This document shows positions 21,172-32,717 of a stretch of DNA of 64,000 nt, piece by piece (the stretch's first letter is position 1; every line of letters begins with the position of its first letter). Under the pieces are notes generated by a model. The model saw only the letters and a list, made by a program, of their open reading frames with translations, ran no database searches and was not told the origin of the DNA. Origin of the DNA: Posidonia oceanica (taxonomy: Eukaryota > Streptophyta > Magnoliopsida > Alismatales > Posidoniaceae); contig JAZBRS010000020.1 of NCBI GenBank assembly GCA_037176725.1, forward strand, positions 82,468,001 to 82,532,000, read 5' to 3'. Position numbers and translations under genes: made by a program.

Positions 21172-23566
21172 CCCTAATCCACTCCAAAACCCTAAAACCT
21201 TTAACCCTAAACTTACACCCATTCAAACCTCAAGCCCTCTCAAACCCTAGAACTCATCTCAAATCCCAAACCCTAAAATCAACAAACCCTAAAACTAAAA
21301 AACCCTAACCTAAACCCTAAACCCTAATCAAGACCCTAAAAACTTAAAACCCTAAACCCTAAATCTAATCCATGCAAATTTAAATCATAATTACAACCCA
21401 ATTAAATCCAATAAAAACCCCAAGCCCACTTAAAATGCAAAGCCCATCTTTAAACCTAATTAAAAATTAAAACCAATTTGAATTTAACAATTAAAGTCAA
21501 AACCCACTTAAACAAATCAGTGCTCATTTAAATTTAAAACCAACTAAAGTTAAAACACATCCAAACTCATTAAAAAAATAAACTAAACCCCAAACCCCAT
21601 TTTAAAGCCCTAAAACCCATTTAAAACATAAAGTCCATTTCAACTTGAATTTAATTAAGATTAGAATCAATTTAAACAATCAACAACCAAATCCATTTAA
21701 ACTAATTTAAAACTCATTCAAACCTAAACTAATTAAAATCAAAGCAAAAAATCCAAACCAAGCCCAAGGCCTATTAAGCCCCTTTTTTCCCTTTTTTCCT
21801 TCCTCTCCTTCTTCTTCTTCTTCTTCTTCATTTTTTTCTCTCTTTTTTCACCTTTTTTCTCCACTGGCCCAAGCCCATGACCTCCTCTGATTTTCATTCT
21901 CCCTCCTCTCCTTCTTTCTTTTTTTTTTCCTTTTCTTCTCCCTCCTTTCTTCTCCTTTCTCCCACAGCCAACTGCCATCTTCCCTCCATTTTCAAACCTC
22001 ACCTGACACCCTCCGTCATCCTTGGCTTCCCTCACCTCACAGCCATCCCTTCCACATCCACTCCACCTCCATCACCTCCTCTATGCCAGCACCTCACCTA
22101 CAGACCCAACACCCAAACACCACGAACCCAAGCTCACCCAGATCCGAACTCACCACTCTCCCCCACGAACCCAAGCTCACCCAGACCACCCTCACCTCGC
22201 CCTCTCGGACCTCTCCTCTTCCTCTGAATCCCCTGTGCACCTTAGTCCACCACAGCTCATCGCACTCATCACAGATTCCCCCCAGTCCACCAACATTTAC
22301 TCCCCCTGACATCATCCAAGACTTCTCTCGCCAACCTCGAACCAAACCACCCTCTTAACGGTCACACACCGCCCTTGCCCTGCGTCACCACCGTCGGGAC
22401 TCCGCTCTCACACACAGACACTGCCACCAGCCCAATTCCTTGGTTTGAGCAACGACTTCGTTGCCCAAGCTCCTGCCATTCCTCCAGACCTCGAGCCACG
22501 CCCCCTCTCGTGCCCAGTGGCTGCCAATTGCCCGTGCAAGCTCTGTGCATCCTATCATTCTCATTTTGACTCCCGGACACCCAACAAAACTAGAGAAAAT
22601 TCCCCAGGCCAGAGACCACCACACATCCATCTGAGAGTGCCTTTAGCTTCCTGTGAGATCCCTCGAGCAATCCCCAGCTTCCCCACCACTTCCAGATCCC
22701 TAGAACCTCTGGACGACCTCTTTGCACCCACCTCTGGTGAGCAAAAACCACCTCCGGACCCGACGCTGCTCAACTGCTCCCTCACCGTCCAGAAAGCACC
22801 GCGTTGATCCCAGGAGCATGCCGGGGCCTTCGCCGAGCTCTACAGCCGCTCTAGCAGTGCTCCCCACCTCTGCCTAAGAACTCTGACCTTCACTGAGCTC
22901 GTCAGCACGCTACGGACAGCTCCTTAGGTAACCTCTTCGTCCAAGGGGTTCGCCTGAACCTCCTTTAGCTTACTTGCCTTTTATTTCTCTTTTTCGTCGC
23001 TTGTGCGCATCTCCTGAAGTCGCCGGACCTCACCTTCTTCCCCAGCGACGTCGCCGGCGCACGCGGGGCTCCTCTGCATCTATTTTTTTTCTTTGCATGT
23101 TACTGTAGCTGTGCATGTATTTTATTATCTTCGTTTCATTTACATTATGCTAAAGTGCGTTAGTTTTTTTTACTTACATGTTAGTCCTTTATTTATTTAA
23201 AGTACTGTACTTGCATATAGTTAGCTCTTTTATTTTTATTTTGAAACCATGCCATATTGCAGTTTGCCCCTTGATGTTCTGCTTCTTTGCATATGGGTCC
23301 TCTGCTGTGTTATTAACATGTGTTTGTTTGGGTTATTTGCAGCTTAGCATTCACGTTTATTTCATCTGCATCTTAATCCTGTCACAGTTGATGTTTCATT
23401 TAATCATTCATTTAAACTATATTGTATTAAAGTAAAATACTATAGCTTTGTTTATTGGCTTTCCAGTCCCTCTGAACTGCTGTAGTTTTAGGTTTAATTG
23501 GCCATTTGCATCCAGGCCCTTGTGTTTACCTTATTTGCATTCTGGTCCTCCATAGTTGATTGAAGC
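21172..23566 (+). repeat. 3' LTR of element A, first part (start missing)
   Basis: AT-rich DNA with CCCTAAA-like words (21172-21370), a CTT-rich tract (21780-21965) and a GC-richer segment up to about 23100. It matches the reverse complement of the solo LTR (28770 down to 23567) in order. By comparison about 0.85 kb at the LTR start is missing, including TG and the polypurine tract. A 21-bp word with ACGAACCCAAGCTCACCCAG occurs twice near 22127 and 22166. ORFs here are not convincing. It ends with the duplicated target GAAGC at 23562-23566. Confidence 0.8.
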
Positions 23567-26500
23567 TGAAGTAATCCTGGTGTTCAGATCGTCCATGCAC
23601 ACTGCCAAAAGCTCGCGTGCACCGATCGGAATCAGGCTCACTATAAGCGGCTATGTCCGAGGAGGAGGGCTCAACTCAAAAACACTTAAAACAGAGGAGA
23701 AAAGATAAGAAAAGAAAAAGATAAGACAATTCAGAGTCACCACCGTGTTTATTATCGGGAGACAAGGAAAATCGGGGGAAATGTGCGAGTTAACACGCAA
23801 AACCAAGCAAAGGGTGCAATGCAAAGCAATGCGAAGGAAAACAAATGCAAATGAATGCAAATAAGATGACTCATGCCTAGGATAAGGGCAATATGGTCAT
23901 TGTAGGCCAAAAGACTGGGCAAGGACTCTTGTTACGTGCAGGGAAGGTGTTAGGCACCCCCGACACGCCTGAGAATCGGTCTTTCTAGGCTTACGCTCGC
24001 ATACACAGGGAAATGCAGGTTTGAATGCCTAAATGCCAATGAATGCCTGAATGAATGCTCAAAGGTGTGCTCTAAGTGGTGGGATGCAATGCAGGAAAGT
24101 AGACGTGCAGTCTAAGAGTTTAGCAACGCTGTCTGTGTTCCGAACTGGTCGAAACCTGGCTCGTGAGAACTCTAGGCAGTAAGCATCACTGCCTTATATG
24201 CAAATGCAAGCGAAAAAGCAAAACGGCGGTAAAACCAAGCAGTGCAGGCGACATGCAAGAGAACACGACGTAAAACACGCGAAATGATGCGAGAAATGGA
24301 AGCAGCATGTGAAACGGTGCAAGAAAACGAGATCGACACGCAAAACGGTACAGAAAACAAAGCTAGCATGCAAAATGGTGCGAAAAACAAAGCAAGCACG
24401 CAAAACGGTGCAGAAGACAAGAGCGGCACGCAAAATGGTGCCAAAAGCGAAGCGGGCATGCAAAACGGTGCCAAAAGCAAAGCCAGCATGCAAAACGGTG
24501 CCAAAGATAGAGCGGGCACGCAAAACGGTGCCAAAAGCGAAGCAGGCACGCAAAACAGTGCCAAAACAAAGCGAGATAAAACATCGGTAAAGCCATGTAG
24601 ATGCAGATGCAAAGAAAAGGAGCAAGAGAAGCAAAGGGGAGGCAGACAGCGAAAGCATGAGAACGAACGCTGTTTAAGGACCGCGTAGAGTAGGTGTGAA
24701 GACCTACAAAGGGGAAGAGAAGCAAGTGGAGGGATTACCACTGTTCTACGACCATTTCCCACCAAAGTGTCCCATGATGCATCTCGCACGCTGCCAAAAG
24801 CTCGCGATGCAATCGGATCGTGGAAAAGGGAGAAGGAAGTCACAATTAGTGGTGAATCCAGGGGAAACACAACACAAGGCACTGAGAGTATGCGAAAAGA
24901 GGGGACGAAGTCGATAGACAGGAAGAGGGAGTCCTAATCTACATGCTCGAGAAATCAGAAAGCAAAAACAATGCTTGCAATGCAAATGGTGTGCAAATGA
25001 ATGCTGTGCAGGGGTTCAGAAGGACTTACCTTGGAAATCTGAAGCCTGATCTGAGAAATGCTTGGTCCATGTGGAAGAGCGCTCCGCCGGGGTCGTCCAG
25101 GTAGCTTAGTTGAGAAGATCTAGCGGCCAGATCAAAAGATATCCCAGCTTCAAGGCAGAGGGGCCAGAACAGGGGAGAAGAATGGATCTAAGTGTACAAG
25201 AAAGAGGTCCTAGGGATGTGCAAAATAGGTCCTCCCATGTAAATGGGAGCAGCTAAGTGTGCTTAAGTGTGTGCAAGAATGCCAAATGCAAAGATGCATG
25301 AGTGCAATGCATGCAGGAATGCACGAAAAGGACCTAAGAATGGCTTTTCAGAAAACTTGGGAGCTTATGTGCAAGTTTTGAAAAAGTGGGACCTAAATGC
25401 AAGGATTTTGAAAAATTAGGGGCTTATATGCAAGATTTTTGAAAACTGGAGGGTCTGAGTGCAATTTTGCAAAATGCAGGGTTTAAAATGCAATTTTATA
25501 AGATAAAATATGCATTGGAATAAGTTTTGAAATCATGTGGAGGATTGACATGCAATTTTGAAACATGTAGGGGTTGAAATGCAATTTTACAAGCAAAAAT
25601 GTGGTCTTAAATGGTCTGTGAATGCAAACAGAGGACCTATGTGCAATTTTTAAATATGCAGGGTCTAAAATGCAATTTTATAAGCAAAAATATGCATTTA
25701 AATGAGTTTTATAAACATGCAGAGGACCTATGTGTAATTTTGAAATATGTAGGGTCTAAAATGCAATTTTTGTAAGGAAAAATGTGATTTTTGAATGGTC
25801 TGTGCATTAACAGTGGACCTATGTGCAATTTTTAAACATGCAAGGTCTAAAATGCAATTTTATAAGGAAAAAATGCAATAAACAGATGTGCATGAATATG
25901 GAGGACCTATATGCAAAAATTAAAATGCATGGGGGAAATAATGTAATGCAGTAAGAAAAGATGAAAAATGAATGCATTAATTAACAGATCAGAGGACTAA
26001 AATGCAAATAACGAGAAGTGCAGGATAAAAAATGCAATTTACTAAGGTAAAATTGGAATATTAAATCAGATTATTAACTGAAGGACTGAAGTGCAAAAAT
26101 AAGAAACTACAGGACCTGAACTAAAATAAACTTAAAAAGAAAACACAGTAGGAGGACTAACATGCAATTAGACAGTTTTTTAAGTTTTTCATACAATTTA
26201 ATAAGATTTAAATTTAGAATTAAATGAATCATAAACGAAGGCAGGACTGGAAAGCAATAAACTAAAAACAGGAACCAAAAATGCAATTTATGGCAAAATA
26301 TCTAAGCAAAGGAAAAATAAAGCTACAGTAAAAAAACAGACGGGCGGCCACTGTAGCAACTGCTACCAGTGGCCAAGAAAGGCGGAGGAGGGAGGCTGAG
26401 GAAGCGCTGATCGGTCGGCGATGCTCTCCGGAGTAGGGCGGAGCTCGGTCGACGTTCGGCGGCTCGTGACGATGCCCGGAGGTGATCGAAGGGCTGGACG

Positions 26501-29480
26501 GAGGTCTGCAGACCTGCTCGGAGGCAGGGAAGACGATCGGCGTGTCTTCAGGGCGATCTGAGGCCACCGGAGTGTTGCTGCTGACCGTACGGTTCTCGGG
26601 GTACGGTCGGAGCGGCGTTCTGTTCACAGACTCGGCGAGGCGAGCGTCGAGCTCGCCGGAGAAGACGGGTCAGCGGCAGAGCTGACCCAGCGAAGGAGGA
26701 GAAGAAATCCTAATCTAATGGCTGGAAAAGCACGAGAGGAAGAAAATTAAGCTACAGGGAGGGAGAGGTACCTGTTTCGCGGGCTAAGGTGTCCCCCCGA
26801 CGTCAGCTACTTCAGTGCTTGCTGGCGGAGATCGTCCGGAGGTTACAGACATCGTCGTCGGCTTGGGAGCGGTGGGAACGGATCGGTGGAGTACTCCGGT
26901 GCTTTCTGGACGTCCGGAGCGAAGCTTCGAAGGCTGGAGTGGGATTTGGTTCCAGTGGGTGGTCCAAAAACAGCAGCAGGCGGAAGAGAGTGTTCTCTGC
27001 CCTTGGGATCAAATGGAGGGCACCGGCGACTTGCTGGAGGGTTCATGAGCGTTTCTAGATGCTCAACAGGGCTGGCGGAGGCCTGGAGAGGGAGATTGGG
27101 TTGCTGGGTGATTTTCTGGTGAAGTGGTTGCAGGTGTTTGTTATGGAGAACCTGGCTATGGGGAGAGGGAAGGCTAATGGTTTGGTGGGTCTGGAAGGTG
27201 AAGTTCAGGTGAGTTTCTGGGTGAAGTTTGGGGAGATTCTGTGAACAGGATGGGAGGGAATTCTGGAAGATGGAGTGATGGGTTCTGGCTTGGGTTTGGG
27301 TGAATTGAGAGGTGGATGCAGAGTGGATTTGGTCGTGGAATGGGCGGCTGTAATGGTGGTAGTCTGGGTGGATTTAGGGAGGAAATTGGAAGTGGTTTGA
27401 AGGGAGTTGAGTGCTCTGGTTTTGGTGAAAAGGAAGAAGAAGAAGAGGGCTAGATTTCAGTGGAAGAGGGAGGGAGTTTTGGGTGCTCTCTACTCTGGTT
27501 TCTCTTGCTCTCTCTTGGACGAAAAGGCGATGAAGGAGGAGAAGATGCGAGGCTTTTATCAGGGGGCCTGACTGGATGAGCGCACTGGGATTTTTGAAAA
27601 TCCACCGGCAGGAGGCAGCAGCTGCAGCAGAGCGAGGACGACGGAGGCGATGGGCATTAATTGCCCTCGGAGAAGCTGCTGAGATACGAGAGAGGTGGAG
27701 ATGAGCTGGAGCTGATGGTGATTGGGAGGGAAGGAGAAGTTGAATTTTTTTGAAGAGAAGGAGCTACTGGCAGGAGAAGATCTGAGGAAGAAGAAGGAGA
27801 AGAAGGAGGGAAGAGGAGGAGGATGGTGTCGGCCGGGCCCTGCTGTGCGAAGGAAAGAAATAAAAGAAAGAAAGAAAAGAAAGAAGGAAAGAGGGAGAGG
27901 TGGTGGGGAGAATGGGCAGGACTGGCCCAGAAAAAAAGAAAGAAAAAAAGAAAGAAAGGAGGAAAGGGAGGAAGGGAAAAGAAGAAAGGAAAGAGGAAGG
28001 AAATAAAAATAAAATAAAAATAGAAAAGGATGGGAAAGGTTTTTAGAATAGTTGTGTTTTAAGTTAGGACTTTGATTAAGTTTTTTAATGATTGTTTTTG
28101 ATTAGTTAATTAGGATTGAAGACTTTTAGTTTTGATTAGGGTTTTTAGGGTTTTTTTTCTTTAAATTGTTTTTGATTTTGTTTAAATGTTTGTTAAGTTT
28201 TTTAAATTGTTTTTTAATTATGTTTTTCTTGTTAAGTATTTGGGATGTTAATTAGGATTTTTTAAAGTTCGTTTTTAAATTAAGTGGGGTGAGTTTTAGA
28301 TTTTTGATTTTAATCTTTTTTTTCTCAAGTCTTCTTTGATTTGTTTTTTAATTTTGTTTGTTAAGTTCTTTTAATATTTTTTAGTTAAGTTTTTTAATTG
28401 AGTGTTTTTAGATTTTTGATTGTTTGTTTTTTCTTTTTAATTAGGTTTTCAAATTGTTTCTTTTTAGGATTGTTAAGTTAAGTTGTTTTCTTAATTACTT
28501 GCCTTAGCATTTTTTAATTGTTTTCTTTCCTTTTAGGATTTGTTTTTTGATTGTTTTTAGTAGGTTTTTTTCTTTTGCTTGTTTTGATTACATTTTGGTT
28601 TTTTCCTTGATTTTACAGCATTTTCTTTTTGTTTGTTTTGTATTTTTTAAGTTGCATTCTTAGTTTTTAGTTTTAGTTAGATTTAGTTAGGCTTTTGTTT
28701 TTAATTGTTTGTTTAATGTTTTTAATTATTTCTTTTGGGATTTTAATTTGTTTTCCTTTTTTTTAGAGTTTTAAAGGTTTTTTGAAGATTTAGTAGAAGA
28801 GAGGAAAAGAAAAGAAAAAGGAAGAAGAAAAGGGAGAAAAGGAGGAGTAAAGAGGAAAGAGAGGAGTTGAAAAAAAATAATTTTTTGAAAGTCAAAGAAA
28901 ATGCTAAAAATAAGATAAAAATACAAATAAGATTCAGAAGAGATAGATGCACAAGGAGGGTCCACAGCCAGGCAAGGAGAAGAGAGGGAAGGGAGTGAAA
29001 AGAATGAGGATAATCAGGAGAGAGAGAGGAGAGAGAAAAGAATAATCCTAGAGAGAAAAAAGGATAATTTGGTGAAATGAGGGGGTTAGAGGTTTAGAAA
29101 AGAGATGAAAATTGGGGAGTATGTGGCCTAGGGTCTCTAGTATTGGACCTAGAGTTTGGGTTTGGATTTGGAAAAGTTTTGGAAGGGTTTTGAGGTGTCG
29201 AAAAAGGGTAGTTTTGCCTAGGTTTTCTAGGATTTTTGGGAGTGGTTTTGGTTTGAAATTTTGAGGATTTTTGGGTAGGTTTGCTAAGTTGGGAATGGTG
29301 AGTTTTCCTATGATTTTTGGGTAGTCTTTGGGCTTGGGAAAGGGGTGTGATTCTAGGTTAAGTTTGGGCTTGTTTTGGAAAGAAGGATGAAAAGGAATGT
29401 GTAGGTTTGGACCTAGATTTGGATCCAGAAGCCACCAGAGGATTCCAATTGATTCAGCCTGTCAAAATGGGGTGTCAACA
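23567..29480 (-). mobile_element. Complete solo LTR (5.9 kb), Tat type, inserted in element A's 3' LTR
   Basis: Read on the minus strand it starts TGTTGACACCCC and ends GGATTACTTCA. GAAGC flanks both sides (23562-23566 and 29481-29485), a 5-bp target duplication. No internal sequence is present, so an element was reduced by LTR-LTR recombination. Inside are the conserved block around GGTGTTAGGCACCCC (23920-23990), a 30-bp A-rich minisatellite (24270-24590), tracts of GCAATTTT-type repeats (25340-26060), a GAAAG tract (27740-28017) and a T-rich stretch (28020-28770). No gene is convincing. Confidence 0.93.
24270..24590 (-). repeat. 30-bp minisatellite within the solo LTR
   Basis: About ten units of the form GCAYGCAAAACGGTGCCAAA plus about 10 more bases, for example at 24366, 24396, 24426, 24456, 24486 and 24516. 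It gives open frames on both strands that are artefacts of a repeat length divisible by three. Confidence 0.88.
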
Positions 29481-32029
29481 GAAGCATTTAATTTCCTTTT
29501 CTTATCATATTGCATTGCATAAATTGTTTGCAGGTTCTTTTAAATTACTTTTGGGTCCAACAACTGTGAATCCTCTTCTGTTTCATCTCTGTTGTTTTGT
29601 ATCAGGGTCCTTAAGTTTCTTAAAATCACATCTGGGTCCTTTGATTTGTTAGATTTGATTTAATTCAGCATTTAAAACATTATTGCATTGCATAAAACCA
29701 GAGCATGTTTCATTTATTGCATCTCAGTCGCTGGAAATATGTTGTGTCTTGTGTTTTCTTGTTTTTAAGTCCTGGATTTTATTTTAATTGCATTTGGGTC
29801 CTTTGCACATCAACTGTGGCATATTTTTGCATTTTTTTGGACTTGCTGTTTGGTCCAGAGGTTTTTGTTACCTGCATGTAGGTCCTTCTGAGCTTCAAAA
29901 TGCTCCTCAGGTTTTTTGTTTTGTCTTGTAGTTAAGCCCTTAGCTTTTTAGAAGATTGCATGTAGATCCTTCCAATGCTATGTGGCTTCCATGTGGTTTT
30001 CTTCTGGCTTTGCTTTCAAGCCTAGAGGCCTGTTTAGGTTGCACCCAGATTTTTGAACATTAGTGTGGCTGTGCACGCTTGATTTTTTTTCTGGACTTGC
30101 TGTTTAGTCTTGGTTTTCCTGAAAATTGCACATGGGTCCTTGGGACCATCTTTTGTGGTTTTTAAATGCTTCTTGGTTTTGTTTTTCCTGTCCAAGCTTT
30201 TCCAAAGTTGCATGAGGATCCCCTGCAGGTCTTCTTTTTGGGATTTGCGCCTGTTTGCTGGCTTTGCATCTTAGCCCATAAGTTTTCTAAAACTACATTT
30301 AGGTCCTTTATTGACCAATTGCATGTTTGCCTTGTATTTTTGTTGCATCTGGCCCCTGCTGGCCCCCCCACATTGCTGCACTTGCATCCCTGCATGCACT
30401 TATCATGTTTGCACTGCATTTTTTCCATGTTTTGCACATAGGCCTCTGCACTTTTTCCTATTTGCACATAGGTCCCTGCACTTGCATTTTTACACACATA
30501 TCGCACACACATCTTTGCACATTGCACCTAGACACTTGTTTAGGCACCTACCAGCATCCTCAGCACTTTTGCATGCACACATCTTGCATTGCACACCCTT
30601 AGAGACTATTTGCACTTAGGCCCCTTCCTTTTCTGGCCCTTGGGCCTTCTGACTTGAAACCTGGATAACTTTTGATCGGACCGTTGGATCTTCACGATCC
30701 AGCTATCCAGGTCTTCTTGGTTGAATGAACTTCCATTCTAACCAAAGTCATCTCAGATCAGGCCTTAGATCTCCAAGGTAAGTACATTTGAATCATTGCA
30801 TATCATTTGTTGCCTGTCATTTGCATTGCATGCATTGTTCTCGTGCCTTGTTTTCCATGCATGTAGATTAGGGCTTCCCCTCCTTGCCTGCTTACTCTAC
30901 TTTCCCTTTTCACATTTACCCAGTGTTTTCAAGTTGGGTTTCTTCCCCAGATTCACTGCCGACCGTAGCTTTCTTCCCCCTTTTTCATGGTCCGATCGCG
31001 CCGTGAGCTTTGGGCAGTGTGCGAGAAACACCATGGGACAGTTCAGTGGAAAACAGTTGCAGGAAAGTGGTGATCCCCTTTTGCTTGCTTTCTTTCCCTA
31101 TTGCAGCTCTTCACACCTGCATTGTGTAGTTCTTATCCGATGTTTGTTTCACACTCACATCGCTTGTCTCTCCTTTGCATTCGGGCTGGCAGCCCTAACT
31201 GCCTGGTTGACGCCCGTCATGTCGTCTAATCTTCCCCTTTGCTTGTCGCACCCCTGCATTGCGTGGTTTTAACCGATGTTTTGCTTTCACGCTTGCATCG
31301 CTTGTTTTCCGCCCTTTGTTTTGATTCCCCTTTGCTTGTCACACCCTTGCATCGTGTGGTTTTATCAGCGTTTTGTTTTAATCGCTTGCATTTGCATTAG
31401 GGCAGTGATGCTTACTGCCTGGAGTTCTCACGAACCAGGGTTCATCCGGTTCGGAACACAGACAGTGCTGCTGAGCACATAGGTTGCACGTTTACTTTCC
31501 TTGTGCACTGTATCATTTAGAACACACCTTTGAGCATGTAATCACAGCATATCTAGCATTTAAGCATCCAAGCACCTCATTTAGCAGGCATTCATGGCAC
31601 TTAGGCATTCAAAGCATGTATTTTCCCTCAAAAGCGAGCGTAAGCCTAGAAAGACCGATTCCTCGGGCGTGTCGGGGGTGCCTACCACCTTCCCCACGCG
31701 TAATAGGAGTCCTTACCCTTTCTCTGGCCCGTAATGACCATTTTTCCCTCGTCTTTGGCATGAGTCATCCATTTTTGCATAGCATTGCATCTATTTGCTT
31801 GTTTTCTATGCTTTTCCTTGGTTTTCCTCGTCTTCCTCATAATAGACTAGGTGGCGACTCCCTTTTCTTTTTTCTTTCTTTTTCCCTTTGGCTTTTTGCC
31901 TCTATTTTCAGTGTTTTGAGTCGAGTTTCCTCCTCGGATCACCTGCTAATAGTGAACCTGATTTCCGATCGGTGCACGCGAGCTCTGGCAGCGTCCACAG
32001 ACGGTTGCGAAACTCACGGGATCGCTACA
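29481..32029 (+). repeat. 3' LTR of element A, second part
   Basis: Begins with the second copy of GAAGC and continues the LTR interrupted at 23566. It has tracts of TGCATTT...GGTCC words (29500-30620) that mirror those of the solo LTR, a GGCAGT...ACTGCC hairpin near 31402-31420, and the conserved block (31643-31720) with GGGGGTGCCTACCACC. It ends GATCGCTACA at 32029. A motif GGCAG-CCCTAA-CTGCC at 31188-31203 matches the internal hairpin array of B and is not seen in the solo LTR. Confidence 0.87.
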
Positions 32030-32717
32030 CATACAGAGCTTCGTATGGTGCCATCCCAACGTTAGAGTGATAGCTGTTGTTGTAGGCAAACTCTATCAAC
32101 GACAGGTGGTCCTCCCAACTCCCTTGAAACTCCAAGGCACATGCTCTTAGCATATCCTCCAGCATCTGAATGGTCCTCTCTGTCTAGCCATTCGACTGAG
32201 GGTGGAATGTCGTGCTATAATTAAGCACTGTGCCAAACGCTTCCTGCAAAGTCGTCCAAAACCTCGAGGTAAACTGGGTGTCTCTATCAGACATGATGGA
32301 CATAGGAACACCATGCAATCGAACAATCTTCGACACATACAGTTCTGCCAATCGATGCATAGGGAGATTCACCCGCATTCCCAGAAAATGTGCAGACTTG
32401 GTTAGCCAATCCATGATCACCCATACGGTGCCGTTCTTCCACCTGGTATGCGGCAAACCAGTCACAAAGTCCAAAGATATGTGTTCCCATTTCCATACAG
32501 GGATATCCAATGGCTGCAAAGTCCCTCCAGGCTTCTGATGCTCCGCATTGACCAATTAGCAAGTCATACACTTCGCCACCTGGTCAGCAACATCTCTCTT
32601 CATGCCAGGCCACCAAAAATTCCTCTTTAGGTCCTGGTGCATCTTCGTACTCCCTAAATGGATCGTGTACTTGGATTGATGAGCTTCGTCTAGTAGCCTC
32701 TGCCTGGCCTCCTCACA
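32030..32717 (-). pseudogene. Integrase of Del1, truncated by element A
   Basis: Reading leftward on the minus strand: a zinc region with HLGSTKMH and KCMTC (stop after it, about 32558-32580), the core with SLDFVTGLP (first Asp), SDRDTQF (second Asp) and FHPQSNG followed by TAG and TERTIQ (Glu kept, Gln expected at the TAG near 32188-32190). It ends in NVGMAPYEALY, where element A begins. A stop also separates this frame from the RT-RNase H at 32718. Confidence 0.88.

Larger units (their letters stand above)
1..32029 (+). mobile_element. Tat/Ogre-type Ty3/gypsy element A, nested and degenerate
   Basis: Plus-strand LTR retrotransposon. The order is leader, gag, protease, linker, RT, degenerate RNase H, archaeal-type RNase H, integrase, an extra DUF7745-like ORF, a hairpin-rich 3' region and a 3' LTR. 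The second RNase H and the TGGCGACT-type primer site place it in the Tat/Ogre group. All but about 35 bp of the 5' LTR lies left of the window. The 3' LTR is split by a solo LTR, and its start is replaced by a LINE junction. The right end at 32029 abuts an integrase gene of another element, so the predicted target duplication is CATAC at 32030-32034; its partner is outside the window. The coding part has many stops and at least two frameshifts. Confidence 0.9.

Noticed and set aside
21172..21370. CCCTAAA-like repeats as an interstitial telomere
   Set aside because: Units are irregular and scattered, and the stretch matches the AT-rich part of the solo LTR, so it is ordinary LTR sequence.
22022..22807. 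Pro/Ser/Thr-rich frames of 90-120 residues on the plus strand
   Set aside because: They lie in LTR A, overlap each other in several phases and lack any motif.
24172..24882. Repetitive open frames on both strands in the solo LTR
   Set aside because: Artefacts of a 30-bp repeat unit within an LTR.
27722..28017. Lys/Glu-rich frames over the GAAAG tract
   Set aside because: Low-complexity microsatellite in an LTR.
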